A stretch of 57,993 nucleotides of DNA. Source: an uncultured Lachnospiraceae bacterium. GTDB lineage: Bacteria > Bacillota > Clostridia > Lachnospirales > Lachnospiraceae. The notes under the pieces are model-generated. The model ran no database searches. It saw only the letters and a program-made list of their open reading frames with translations, and was not told the DNA's origin. Position numbers and translations under genes: made by a program. The stretch spans positions 3,484 to 61,476 of the forward strand of contig CAJUJP010000024.1 in the NCBI GenBank assembly GCA_910586615.1. Reading direction: 5' to 3'. This document shows, in pieces, positions 8,802 through 17,395 of this stretch. How positions within the stretch are numbered: position 1 is the first letter of the stretch; each line of letters begins with the position of its first letter.

Positions 8802-9644
8802 ATGCAGGGAATGTTATATTTGTGCGCAACGCCTATCGGTAATCTGGGGGATATGACGCCCCGCGTGATCGAGACGCTGCGGGAGGTGGATCTGATTGCC
8901 GCCGAGGATACGCGAAACAGCATCAAATTGCTGAATCATTTTGAGATCAGGACTTCTATGACGAGTTACCATGAATATAATAAAGTAGAAAAAGCAGACT
9001 ATCTTGTGGAACAGATGCGTCAAGGTAAAAATGTGGCGTTGATCACAGATGCGGGCACACCTGCAGTTTCGGATCCCGGAGAAGTACTGGTGGCCAAATG
9101 TCATGAAGCGGGCATCAAGGTCACATCACTGCCGGGTGCGGCGGCATGTATCACAGCCCTTACTTTGTCCGGGCTCAGCACAAGACGGTTCTGTTTCGAG
9201 GCTTTTCTTCCCGCAGATAAAAAGGAGAAGACAGCCGTTCTGGAGGAACTTCGTGAGGAATCCAGGACGATTATTCTCTACGAGGCGCCGCATCATTTGG
9301 TGCGGACGCTGGAAGAGCTTCTGGAAGCGCTGGGAAGCCGCAGACTGACGTTGTGCAGAGAACTGACAAAGAAATTTGAGACAGTACTGCCCACCACGAT
9401 TGCCGATGCGCTGGCGTTGTACGAGACGGAAGAGCCCAGGGGTGAGTATGTGCTTGTGATCGAGGGAAAGAGCCTGCAGCAGAAGAAGGAAGAACGGCAG
9501 GCGGCGTGGCAGAGTATGAGCATTGAAGAGCATATGGCATACTATGGGAAAGAAGGGATTGACGAAAAAAATGCGATGAAGCAGGTCGCAAAAGACCGTG
9601 GAGTATCCAAAAGAGAGATTTATCAATATTTATTGTCAAAGTGA
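8802..9644 (+). CDS. rsmI: 16S rRNA (cytidine1402-2'-O)-methyltransferase
   Basis: RsmI methylates the ribose of C1402 in the decoding centre of 16S rRNA. The 280-residue protein carries the tetrapyrrole-methylase-like fold with LYLCATPIGNLGDMTPR, AAEDTRNSIKLLNH, ALITDAGTPAVSDPG and GAAACITALTLSGL, all diagnostic. The C-terminal third ends in a short helix (KDRGVSKREIYQYL). GGAGG about 8 bp upstream fixes the ATG at 8802. This is the last gene of the yaaO-rsmI block. Confidence 0.95.
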   Translation: MQGMLYLCATPIGNLGDMTPRVIETLREVDLIAAEDTRNSIKLLNHFEIRTSMTSYHEYNKVEKADYLVEQMRQGKNVALITDAGTPAVSDPGEVLVAKCHEAGIKVTSLPGAAACITALTLSGLSTRRFCFEAFLPADKKEKTAVLEELREESRTIILYEAPHHLVRTLEELLEALGSRRLTLCRELTKKFETVLPTTIADALALYETEEPRGEYVLVIEGKSLQQKKEERQAAWQSMSIEEHMAYYGKEGIDEKNAMKQVAKDRGVSKREIYQYLLSK

Positions 9645-9645
9645 A

Positions 9646-9674
9646 TTGACAAAATGCAGAAAAACCGTAAAATT
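9646..9674 (+). promoter_or_regulatory. Candidate upstream promoter of the fatty acid cluster
   Basis: TTGACA at 9646-9651 and TAAAAT at 9668-9673 are spaced by 16 bp, immediately after the rsmI stop codon. It would give a longer leader than the second promoter at 9679. Experimental support is absent. Confidence 0.4.
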
Positions 9675-9678
9675 AAGA

Positions 9679-9719
9679 TTGACAAATAAAGGGACAGAGA
9701 ATATACTTTGAATGTCAAA
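9679..9719 (+). promoter_or_regulatory. Main promoter and FabT-type operator of the fatty acid cluster
   Basis: TTGACA (9679-9684), a 17-bp spacer and TATACT (9702-9707) form a near-consensus sigma-A promoter. The palindrome TTTGAATGTCAAA (9707-9719) starts at the last base of the -10 box, so a bound repressor would block initiation. The TTTGANNNTCAAA form matches the known FabT operator pattern and recurs at 11069 and 36175. Confidence 0.8.
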
Positions 9720-9754
9720 CTATTTTATCTTATGGCGAAAAGGAGAATTGGAAA

Positions 9755-9988
9755 ATGTTAGAGAGAGTTATCGAGATTATTCAGGAACAGTTAAATTTAG
9801 AAGGAGTAGAGATCACGGAAGATTCCTCTTTCAAGGATGATTTAGGTGCGGACTCCTTGGATTTGTTTGAGCTGGTTATGGCTTTTGAAGAAGAGTATGG
9901 TGTAGAGATCCCTTCCGAGGATTTAGAGCAGATCACGACAGTAGGCGCTGTTGTTGAGTATATGAAGAGCAAAGGCGTAGAGGCGTAA
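9755..9988 (+). CDS. acpP: Acyl carrier protein
   Basis: A 77-residue acidic ACP that carries growing acyl chains on a 4'-phosphopantetheine arm. The attachment serine is Ser34 in GADSLDLFEL. The four-helix pattern, including VEIPSEDLEQITTVG and a final AVVEYMKSKG helix, is typical. AAAAGGAGAA precedes the ATG. It is the first gene after the operator-controlled promoter and is followed 45 bp later by fabK. Confidence 0.97.
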   Translation: MLERVIEIIQEQLNLEGVEITEDSSFKDDLGADSLDLFELVMAFEEEYGVEIPSEDLEQITTVGAVVEYMKSKGVEA

Positions 9989-10033
9989 GACGGCGCAGAG
10001 GCATATGGACTTGAGATATGCATGGAGTGTAGA

Positions 10034-10960
10034 ATGAAGACAAAAATTACAGAACTGCTCGGAATCGAGTATCCGATCATTCAGGGCGGTATGGCATGGG
10101 TTGCCGAGTATCATCTCGCAGCGGCTGTCTCAGAGGCAGGCGGACTTGGAATCATCGGAGCGGGCGGGGCACCGGCATCTTTTGTCAGAGAACAGATTCA
10201 GAAGACAAAAGAGATCACGAAAAAACCTTTCGGTGTAAATGTTATGCTGATGAATCCGGAAGCGGATGAGATTGCTAAGGTAATCGTTGAAGAAGGTGTA
10301 CAGGTGGTAACGACCGGAGCAGGTAATCCGGGCAAATATCTGGAAGCGTGGAAACAGGCCGGCATCAAGGTGATTCCTGTTGTTGCCAGCGTCGGGCTTG
10401 CCAGAATGATGGAACGTGCCGGTGTGGATGCAGTTATTGCAGAGGGTACGGAATCCGGCGGACATATCGGTTCGGCGACTACGATGACACTGGTTCCCCA
10501 GGTAGTGGATGCGGTGGGCATTCCTGTGATTGCGGCAGGCGGAATAGGCGACGGCAGAGGATTTGCGGCAGCCATGATGCTGGGCGCGGAAGCAGTACAG
10601 ATGGGGACAAGATTCGTTGTGGCTAAGGAATCTATCGTACATGAGAATTATAAAAAGAAGATTCTGGCAGCGAAAGACATTGATTCGGAAGTGACGGGTA
10701 TGACCCATGGACATCCGGTTCGGCAGATCCGTAATAATATGACCAGAGAATATCTGAAATTGGAGAAGGCGGGTGCGCCTTTCGAAGAATTGGAGCATTT
10801 GACACTTGGTGCACTGCGTAAGGCGGTAATCGAGGGTGATGCAGTGAACGGAACATTGATGGCCGGGCAGATCGCAGGTATGATCAAGGCAGAACAGACC
10901 TGTGCGGAGATGATCGAGGAGATCATGACACAGGCGGAGGCATTGTTAAACAGAAAATAG
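10034..10960 (+). CDS. fabK: Enoyl-[acyl-carrier-protein] reductase II
   Basis: FabK is the FMN-dependent enoyl-ACP reductase that completes each elongation cycle in many Firmicutes. The 308-residue protein begins at KTKITELLGIEYPIIQGGMAW and contains the flavin-binding TIM barrel motifs GTESGGHIG, VIAAGGIGDGRG and GAEAVQMGTRF. The ATG at 10034 is chosen because GGAG at 10024-10027 is well placed for it, whereas an in-frame ATG at 10022 has none. It is followed by an intrinsic terminator, so acpP-fabK can form a separate transcript. Confidence 0.95.
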   Translation: MKTKITELLGIEYPIIQGGMAWVAEYHLAAAVSEAGGLGIIGAGGAPASFVREQIQKTKEITKKPFGVNVMLMNPEADEIAKVIVEEGVQVVTTGAGNPGKYLEAWKQAGIKVIPVVASVGLARMMERAGVDAVIAEGTESGGHIGSATTMTLVPQVVDAVGIPVIAAGGIGDGRGFAAAMMLGAEAVQMGTRFVVAKESIVHENYKKKILAAKDIDSEVTGMTHGHPVRQIRNNMTREYLKLEKAGAPFEELEHLTLGALRKAVIEGDAVNGTLMAGQIAGMIKAEQTCAEMIEEIMTQAEALLNRK

Positions 10961-11028
10961 TATTTTGGAGTACAGGGCGGATAAATCAGATATCTGCCGG
11001 TGCATCCGAATTGTAGAAAGTATTAAGG

Positions 11029-11054
11029 GCGCAAGCTCGCGGGCTTGCGCTTTT
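11029..11054 (+). terminator. Intrinsic terminator/attenuator between fabK and fabD
   Basis: GCGCAAGC (11029-11036) pairs with GCTTGCGC (11043-11050) across a 6-nt loop and is followed by TTTT. The short T-run suggests partial rather than complete termination. Confidence 0.75.
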
Positions 11055-11063
11055 CCTGAAATA

Positions 11064-11086
11064 AATACTTTGAATTTCAAAGTATT
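11064..11086 (+). promoter_or_regulatory. FabT-type operator upstream of fabD
   Basis: A perfect 11-bp inverted repeat with a one-base centre (AATACTTTGAA-T-TTCAAAGTATT) contains the core TTTGAATTTCAAA (11069-11081). Its AATACT overlaps the operator exactly as the -10 box does at 9702, which hints at a second promoter, but no convincing -35 box is visible. It lies 53 bp before fabD. Confidence 0.75.
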
Positions 11087-11138
11087 GTGAGACAAAGGGC
11101 ATATTGCATGTGCAGAACATGCAGAAACGGAGAAGAGT

Positions 11139-12056
11139 ATGGGTAAAACAGCATTTATGTTTCCGGGACAGGGAGCACAGTATGTAGGTATGGGGAAAGA
11201 CTTTTACGAACAGATTCCCGTCTGCAAGGAGATTTTTGAACTGGCGGGTAAAGCAAGCGGACTGGATGTAGCCGCTCTGTGTTTTGAAGAGAATGAACAG
11301 ATCAATATTACGGAATATACGCAGATCGCTATGCTGGCGGCAGAGGTAGCGATGCTGAAGGCAATAGAGGAAAAAGGCATAAAGCCTGATGTGACAGCAG
11401 GTCTTAGTCTGGGAGAGTACGGTGCGCTGGCGGCCAGCGGTGTGATGAGCCCAGAGGATGTTTTTCGGATCGTGCGCAAACGCGGTATCTATATGCAGGA
11501 GGCTGTACCTCAGGGTGGTGCAATGGTAGCCGTTCTGGGGCTGGATACGGCAGTGATCGAGAAGATCTGTGAGGAGACACCGGGAATGGTTACCATTGCT
11601 AACTATAACTGTCCCGGACAGATCGTGATCACCGGTGAGGAAGGAGCGGCACAGGCAGCAGTAGAGAAGCTGACGGCGGCCGGTGCAAAGAGATGTGTGC
11701 CGTTAAAAGTGAGCGGGCCGTTTCATTCTCCGCTGCTGACAGGAGCGGGAGAGAAGCTGGCGAAGGAACTTGAGGATGTGGAGATTCATGAGATTCAGAT
11801 TCCATATCTTGCAAATGTAACGGCGGATTATGTGACCGATCAGACCCAGGTAAAGTCCCTTTTGGAGAAGCAGGTGTCATCTTCTGTGAAATGGCAGCAG
11901 ACGGTGGAGCGTATGATCGCAGACGGCGTGGATACTTTTGTGGAGATAGGACCCGGCAAAACTCTTTCCGGTTTCATGCGCAAGATCAATAAAGAGATGA
12001 AAGTTTACAACGTGGAAAAGGTGGAAGATCTGGAAAAACTGAATGTACTGTTGTAG
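11139..12056 (+). CDS. fabD: Malonyl-CoA:ACP transacylase
   Basis: FabD loads malonyl groups from CoA onto ACP. The 305-residue protein begins AFMFPGQGAQYVGMG. It has the nucleophile Ser90 in GLSLGEYGAL (a GLSLG variant of GHSxG), the catalytic His196 in SGPFHSPLL, and the conserved FVEIGPGKTLSGF near the end. The ATG at 11139 follows GGAGAAG. It is the first gene after the internal operator. Confidence 0.95.
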   Translation: MGKTAFMFPGQGAQYVGMGKDFYEQIPVCKEIFELAGKASGLDVAALCFEENEQINITEYTQIAMLAAEVAMLKAIEEKGIKPDVTAGLSLGEYGALAASGVMSPEDVFRIVRKRGIYMQEAVPQGGAMVAVLGLDTAVIEKICEETPGMVTIANYNCPGQIVITGEEGAAQAAVEKLTAAGAKRCVPLKVSGPFHSPLLTGAGEKLAKELEDVEIHEIQIPYLANVTADYVTDQTQVKSLLEKQVSSSVKWQQTVERMIADGVDTFVEIGPGKTLSGFMRKINKEMKVYNVEKVEDLEKLNVLL

Positions 12057-12179
12057 GACGAAGGTGTTGTGAATACCATGCCGGGCGGGCCTGTACAGGT
12101 GGCAGTGAATGGTTTCAAAAGTGACAATAGATTATTATAAAATTCTGGTCGACATGACAGACAATGATTGGAGGCAGCT

Positions 12180-12920
12180 ATGTTAACAGGAAAGGTGGCG
12201 CTTGTAACGGGCGCGGGACGCGGAATCGGACGGGAGATCGCATTGACCCTGGCACAGTATGGGGCAGACGTGATCGTGAATTATAATGGTTCTAAGGAAA
12301 AAGCCGAGGAAGTGACAGCGGAAATTCGTGCCATGGGCAGAATAGCCGAGGCAGTGCAGTGCAGTGTGGCAGACTATGAGGCGTGCGGCAGGATGATCAC
12401 GGATATGCTGGCGGCTTTCGGACATATTGATATTCTGGTGAACAATGCAGGTATCACAAAAGACAATCTGATGATTAAGATGTCGGAGGAAGATTTTGAC
12501 GCTGTGATTGATACCAATCTGAAGGGCACATTTAATACGATGAAGCATTTGTACCGGCCTTTGATTAAGCAGAAATCCGGCAGAATCATTAATCTGTCTT
12601 CTGTTTCAGGTGTGCTGGGCAATGCAGGACAGGCCAACTATGCTGCTTCCAAGGCTGGCGTGATCGGCCTGACCAAGTCTATGGCCAGAGAACTGGCCAG
12701 TAGAAATATTACGGTGAATGCGGTGGCGCCCGGTTATATTGATACGGACATGACACACGCCATGACAGATTCGGCCAAAGAGGCGACTCTGGCACAGATT
12801 CCGTTAAAGCGTGTGGGTACACCCAGGGATATTGCGGAGACGGTGGCGTTTCTGGCCAGCGACAAGGCATCCTATATTACGGGACAGGTGATTTCTGTGG
12901 ATGGTGGCATGGCGATCTGA
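12180..12920 (+). CDS. fabG: 3-oxoacyl-[acyl-carrier-protein] reductase
   Basis: A 246-residue short-chain dehydrogenase that reduces 3-ketoacyl-ACP with NADPH. TGAGRGIGREIA is the cofactor-binding motif, NNAGIT stabilises the sheet, and the Ser of LSSVSG with the YAASK pair form the catalytic centre. The C-terminal ITGQVISVDGGMAI is typical for FabG. GGAGG at 12170-12174 points to the ATG at 12180 rather than an in-frame TTG at 12168. Confidence 0.95.
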   Translation: MLTGKVALVTGAGRGIGREIALTLAQYGADVIVNYNGSKEKAEEVTAEIRAMGRIAEAVQCSVADYEACGRMITDMLAAFGHIDILVNNAGITKDNLMIKMSEEDFDAVIDTNLKGTFNTMKHLYRPLIKQKSGRIINLSSVSGVLGNAGQANYAASKAGVIGLTKSMARELASRNITVNAVAPGYIDTDMTHAMTDSAKEATLAQIPLKRVGTPRDIAETVAFLASDKASYITGQVISVDGGMAI

Positions 12921-13085
12921 TAGATGCAAAGACAAGGCAGAAAAGGATTTGTCAAATCGGCTGGCGTGCATAGCGCCAGTGATTTCTGCGGCGTCCGGGG
13001 CATAGAGTATTGCCGGCAGAAGATAAGGATATAAGAAATAGTCGGATTGCATTTTTATAGTGCGAAAACAGAGAGGAGCATCAAA

Positions 13086-14321
13086 ATGAGCAGACGAGTA
13101 GTAGTGACAGGCATGGGTGCCATCACACCCATCGGATTGAGTGTAGATGAGTTCTGGGAGGGCGTGAAGGCGGGAAAGACCGGCTTCGACCGGATCACCA
13201 GATTTGACACCACGGATTTTAAGTGTAAGCTTGCCGCCGAAGTCAAAGGATTTGAGGGCAAGAATTATATGGATTTCAAAGCGGCTAAGAGGATGGAACT
13301 TTTTTCCCAGTATGCGGTGGCGGCCTCTAAGGAGGCGCTGGAAGATTCCGGCCTGGATATGGAGAAAGAAGATCCTTACCGGGTAGGTGTAGCAGTAGGT
13401 TCCGGCACAGGTTCCCTGCAGGCCATGGAGCGTTCCCACACCAGACTGGTGGAAAAAGGCCCTTCCCGTGTTGAGCCATTGTTCGTACCTCTTACAATTT
13501 CCAATATGGCCGCAGGAAATGTATCCATCCAGTTTGGACTGAAAGGAAAAAGCATTAATGTGGTAACGGCCTGTGCTACGGGTACAAACTCCATTGGCGA
13601 GGCATTCCGGGCTATTCAGTACGGTGATGCGGAGGTGATGGTGGCAGGAGGTACGGAGGGCAGCATATGTCCTATCGGTATCGGTGGTTTTTCTGCTTTG
13701 ACGGCATTGTCTACCAGCGAGGATCCCGCCAGATGTTCCATCCCGTTTGATAAGGAAAGAAGCGGCTTTGTTATGGGCGAGGGCGCGGCAGTGGTGGTGC
13801 TGGAAGAATTGGAGCACGCAAAGGCAAGAGGGGCGAAAATCTATGCAGAAGTAGCGGGATACGGCTGCAGTTCCGACGCTTATCATATTACCTCTCCGGC
13901 GGAAGACGGGGCAGGTGCGGCCAAGGCTATGGAGTATGCGATTGCAGATGCGGGAATCAAAAAGGAAGATGTGACATACATTAATGCCCATGGTACGGCA
14001 ACCCATCACAATGATCTTTTTGAGACAAGAGCCATCAAGCTGCTGTTTGGCGAACATGCCGGAGCGCTTAAGATCAATTCCACCAAATCTATGGTGGGGC
14101 ATCTTCTGGGTGCGGCGGGAGCCATTGAATTCGTGGCATGTGTCAAAGAACTGGAAGAAGGCTATATCCACCGGACAGTAGGATATCAGGTGCCTGATGA
14201 GGAGTGTGACCTGAATTACTGTAAAGAGGCGTATGAGGAAGACTTTGAGTATGCGCTGTCGAACTCGCTCGGATTTGGCGGGCATAATGCCAGCCTGCTG
14301 GTGAAGAAATATCATGAATAA
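13086..14321 (+). CDS. fabF: 3-oxoacyl-[acyl-carrier-protein] synthase II
   Basis: The elongation condensing enzyme, 411 residues, starts at SRRVVVTGMGAITPIG. The Cys-His-His triad is visible: Cys163 in TACATGTNS, a histidine in INAHGTAT, and a histidine in STKSMVGHLLGAAGA. The glycine-rich FGGHNASLL closes the protein. The ATG at 13086 is preceded by GAGAGGAGC. The long upstream gap after fabG (165 bp) shows no promoter. Confidence 0.96.
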   Translation: MSRRVVVTGMGAITPIGLSVDEFWEGVKAGKTGFDRITRFDTTDFKCKLAAEVKGFEGKNYMDFKAAKRMELFSQYAVAASKEALEDSGLDMEKEDPYRVGVAVGSGTGSLQAMERSHTRLVEKGPSRVEPLFVPLTISNMAAGNVSIQFGLKGKSINVVTACATGTNSIGEAFRAIQYGDAEVMVAGGTEGSICPIGIGGFSALTALSTSEDPARCSIPFDKERSGFVMGEGAAVVVLEELEHAKARGAKIYAEVAGYGCSSDAYHITSPAEDGAGAAKAMEYAIADAGIKKEDVTYINAHGTATHHNDLFETRAIKLLFGEHAGALKINSTKSMVGHLLGAAGAIEFVACVKELEEGYIHRTVGYQVPDEECDLNYCKEAYEEDFEYALSNSLGFGGHNASLLVKKYHE

Positions 14322-14399
14322 ATTCAGGAAGCTGCCGTAAAGCACAAGATTGGAACCGGCTTCACTGTCACGAAACAACCCACAGGAGGAAATACAGAT

Positions 14400-14834
14400 A
14401 TGTCACTTATGACAGCAAAAGAAATTATGGAGATCATTCCTCACAGACAGCCTTTTATGCTGATTGATACCGTTGAGGAATTGGAAGCAGGAAAAAGAGT
14501 CGTAGCAAAAAAATGTGTTTCCTACAACGAGCCTTTTTTTGCAGGACATTTTCCGCAGGAACCGGTAATGCCGGGGGTACTGATCGTAGAAGCGCTTGCC
14601 CAGACCGGTGCGGTGGCCATTTTGAGCCAGCCGGAATTTAAAGGTAAGACAGCTTACTTTGCGGCTATCAATAACGCGAAATTTAAGGGGAAAGTGGTAC
14701 CCGGCGATGTACTGACGCTGGAAACCGAGATCATCAAGATCAAAGGGCCTATCGGTGTGGGTGCGGCGAAAGCCTACGTGGATGGCAGGCTGGTGACTCA
14801 GGCGGAGCTTACCTTTGCCATTGGCGAGGCGTAA
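14400..14834 (+). CDS. fabZ: 3-hydroxyacyl-[acyl-carrier-protein] dehydratase
   Basis: FabZ dehydrates 3-hydroxyacyl-ACP through a hot-dog fold. The 144-residue protein has IIPHRQPFMLIDTV, the catalytic His50 in FAGHFPQEPVMPG and Glu64 in LIVEALAQ. AGGAGGA at 14384-14390 is the ribosome site for the ATG at 14400. No fabA or fabM isomerase is seen next to it, so how unsaturated chains arise is not shown here. Confidence 0.96.
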   Translation: MSLMTAKEIMEIIPHRQPFMLIDTVEELEAGKRVVAKKCVSYNEPFFAGHFPQEPVMPGVLIVEALAQTGAVAILSQPEFKGKTAYFAAINNAKFKGKVVPGDVLTLETEIIKIKGPIGVGAAKAYVDGRLVTQAELTFAIGEA

Positions 14835-14962
14835 ATACGTAATCAGGATAAAATAATAATGTAAATTTACACCGTGATTTTGTGCAGGTGTCTATTGCGG
14901 GAATTAAGGGTGAATCGGCGGCAGGCATTATATATGCCTGAAAAGGTAAAGGGAGAAAATAA

Positions 14963-16036
14963 ATGGCAATAGTAAAACCTCTGGTAATAGGTGATCTGAT
15001 CGCGAAGGTGCCGGTGATACAGGGCGGCATGGGTGTGGGCGTGAGCCTCTCTTCCCTGGCCGGGGCAGTGGCGGCTGAAGGCGGGATCGGGGTGATTTCC
15101 ACGGCACAGATCGGGTACAGAGAAGCGGATTTCGACAACGATCCTGTCGGGGCAAATCTGCGCGCGGTCAAGGTTGAGATCCAGAAGGCACGCCAAATCG
15201 CCAAAGAAGGAATTCTGGGCGTTAACATTATGGTTGCCACAAGGAAATATGAGGATTACGTGAAGGCGGCTGTGGAGGCCGGAATCGATTTGATCATATC
15301 CGGTGCGGGACTGCCTATGGAACTGCCGAAACTGGCGGGTGCGGCGAAAACAAAGCTTGCACCTATTGTTTCCAGCGTCAAGTCTGCGCAGGTTATCATG
15401 CGCTATTGGTGGAAAAAATATAACAGACTGCCGGATGCCGTAGTTATTGAAGGGCCGCTGGCGGGCGGACATTTAGGCTTTCACAGGGAGCAGCTGGAAA
15501 ATATCGAGGCACTGCACTATGACGATGAGGTTAAGGCGATCATCGATCAGGTCAACGAGACTGCGTCAGAACATGAGACGGAGATTCCGGTTATCATGGC
15601 GGGCGGCGTGTATACCAGAGAAGATATGGAGCACTATGTGGAAATGGGCGCTTCCGGTGTGCAGATGGCGACCCGGTTTGTGACCACTTATGAATGCGAT
15701 GCGGATGATGCCTATAAACAGAGCTATATAGACGCGGAAAAAGAAGACATTGTCATCGTTCAGAGCCCGGTTGGGATGCCTGGAAGAGCGATTTTGAACC
15801 CTTTTATGAAAAAGGCAAAAGAAGGGCAGATCCCCCACGGAAAGTGCCATATGTGCGTCAGCACCTGTAAACCGGCAGAAACACCTTACTGCATTACGGA
15901 TGCGCTCATCAATGCGGTAAAGGGGAAACTTGATGAGGCACTTTTATTCTGCGGTGCCAATGCTTACCGTGCTGAAAAATTAGAGCATGTAAAAGATATT
16001 ATGGATGAATTTCGGCCGGAAGCAGAGTCTCGGTGA
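14963..16036 (+). CDS. FabK/nitronate monooxygenase-like flavoprotein
   Basis: A second FMN-dependent TIM-barrel protein in the cluster, 357 residues. It shows VPVIQGGMGVGVSLSSLAGA at the N-terminus, EGPLAGGHLGFH in the middle, and IPVIMAGGVYTREDM with GASGVQMATRF as the phosphate-binding end. Unlike the FabK at 10034, it has a cysteine-rich C-terminal motif (HMCVSTC followed by YC). It may be an alternative enoyl reductase, a nitronate monooxygenase or a related NAD(P)H flavin oxidoreductase. Its place between fabZ and fabH suggests a lipid-related role. Confidence 0.85.
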   Translation: MAIVKPLVIGDLIAKVPVIQGGMGVGVSLSSLAGAVAAEGGIGVISTAQIGYREADFDNDPVGANLRAVKVEIQKARQIAKEGILGVNIMVATRKYEDYVKAAVEAGIDLIISGAGLPMELPKLAGAAKTKLAPIVSSVKSAQVIMRYWWKKYNRLPDAVVIEGPLAGGHLGFHREQLENIEALHYDDEVKAIIDQVNETASEHETEIPVIMAGGVYTREDMEHYVEMGASGVQMATRFVTTYECDADDAYKQSYIDAEKEDIVIVQSPVGMPGRAILNPFMKKAKEGQIPHGKCHMCVSTCKPAETPYCITDALINAVKGKLDEALLFCGANAYRAEKLEHVKDIMDEFRPEAESR

Positions 16037-16227
16037 GATGGTAGTCCGGCATGACAGAGGACTTTGGATGATGCTCCATAGATCAATATGACGATGAGAC
16101 TGCTGCTAAGATAAAAAATGATGGAAGAGACAGCATACATGTGGATGCCGGTCATTGGTCAGGCGTGAAGGCCGAAGGAAAGCGTCATGGCATATCAGAC
16201 TGCTGTTTTTTCGAAATGAGGGAGAAG

Positions 16228-17193
16228 ATGGGAACAAAAATCATAGGAACGGGAAGCTGTCTGCCGAAAACGGTGGTGACAAATGATGATCTGTCCAGGA
16301 TCATGGATACCTCCGACGAATGGATCAGCAGCCGTACCGGTATCAGGGAACGACATTTGGCAAAAGAAGAGACTACCGCAAGCATGTCTGTGGAGGCGGC
16401 AAAGCGAGCCATGGAAAATGCAGGTGTGACAGCAGATGAAATAGATTTGATCATTGTGGGCACAGTATCTGCCGATCATGTTACGCCGGCCTGTGCCTGT
16501 GAAGTGCAGGCGGCTGTCGGGGCTGACAGAGCCGTTGCTTTTGATGTCAATGCGGCCTGTTCCGGCTTTATGTTTGCACTGAATATAGCCCATGTATATC
16601 TGCAGGCGGGTATTTACCGTACAGCGCTTATTCTGGGAGCGGAAACCCTTTCCAAGATTATGGACTGGGATGACCGGAGCACCTGCGTCCTTTTCGGGGA
16701 CGGGGCAGGCGCGGCGGTAGTACGTGCGGAGTCCATCAGCGGACTTCTGTCGTTTGACCAGGGATCGGACGGCACGAAAGGCGGCGTGCTGGCCTGCACC
16801 AACCGTACCAACAATAATCCGCTGGTAAAAACATCCAGGGAACTGGAATATGTACATATGGACGGGCAGGAAGTGTATAAATTTGCGGTGACCGCAGTGC
16901 CGGCATCTTTGCATAAGGTCATAGAGGCAGCCGGACTCACGGTGGAGGACATTGATTATTTTGCACTGCATCAGGCAAACATCAGGATCATTCAGTCGGT
17001 TGCCAAACGGTTGAAAGTGTCTGAGGACAAGTTTCCCATCAGTCTGGATCACTGCGGAAATATATCGGCGGCCAGTGTGCCGATCCTGCTGGATGAGATG
17101 AACCGCAAAGGAATGTTGAAACCGGGAATGAAAATCGCCTTGTCCGGGTTCGGCGGCGGATTGACATGGGCTTCGGCAGTGGTTGAGTGGTAG
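16228..17193 (+). CDS. fabH: 3-oxoacyl-[acyl-carrier-protein] synthase III
   Basis: The initiating condensing enzyme, joining an acyl-CoA primer to malonyl-ACP. The 321-residue protein begins GTKIIGTGSCLPKTVVTND. The triad is Cys111 in NAACSGFM, a His in LHQANIRII and an Asn in HCGNISAAS. GGAGAAG immediately before the ATG at 16228 supports this start over an upstream in-frame ATG at 16141. It is last in the cluster, whereas it is often first in other Firmicutes. Confidence 0.95.
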   Translation: MGTKIIGTGSCLPKTVVTNDDLSRIMDTSDEWISSRTGIRERHLAKEETTASMSVEAAKRAMENAGVTADEIDLIIVGTVSADHVTPACACEVQAAVGADRAVAFDVNAACSGFMFALNIAHVYLQAGIYRTALILGAETLSKIMDWDDRSTCVLFGDGAGAAVVRAESISGLLSFDQGSDGTKGGVLACTNRTNNNPLVKTSRELEYVHMDGQEVYKFAVTAVPASLHKVIEAAGLTVEDIDYFALHQANIRIIQSVAKRLKVSEDKFPISLDHCGNISAASVPILLDEMNRKGMLKPGMKIALSGFGGGLTWASAVVEW

Positions 17194-17342
17194 CAGTGGA
17201 CGGAGCGGCATTTCCTGTGGTATTTATAAAATACAAAATGTTCGTTTTACGGATGCGTGGAGAAGTGAAAACTGCCGGGGAAACCGAGGCATAAGTTTTA
17301 AGACAGGTACATATGATAGCAATAAGAAAAGTTGAGGATGAG

Positions 17343-17390
17343 AGCCGTTGGTAAAATAAACGCAAAAGTTATTTTACAGCGGCTTTTATT
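17343..17390 (+). terminator. Intrinsic terminator of the fatty acid cluster
   Basis: A long stem is formed by AGCCGTTGGTAAAATAA (from 17343) and TTATTTTACAGCGGCT (17369-17384), with one bulged base, followed by TTTTATT. It ends six bases before the probable spmA start, so spmA is likely expressed from elsewhere or by read-through. Confidence 0.85.
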
Positions 17391-17395
17391 TGGCT

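Noticed and set aside
12804..14378. Long open frame on the minus strand opposite fabG/fabF (524 codons)
   Set aside because: It lies fully antisense to well-supported fab genes and its translation is rich in His, Cys and Arg without family motifs.
16195..17211. Minus-strand frame of 338 codons opposite fabH
   Set aside because: Antisense shadow of fabH with no ribosome site and no recognisable domain.
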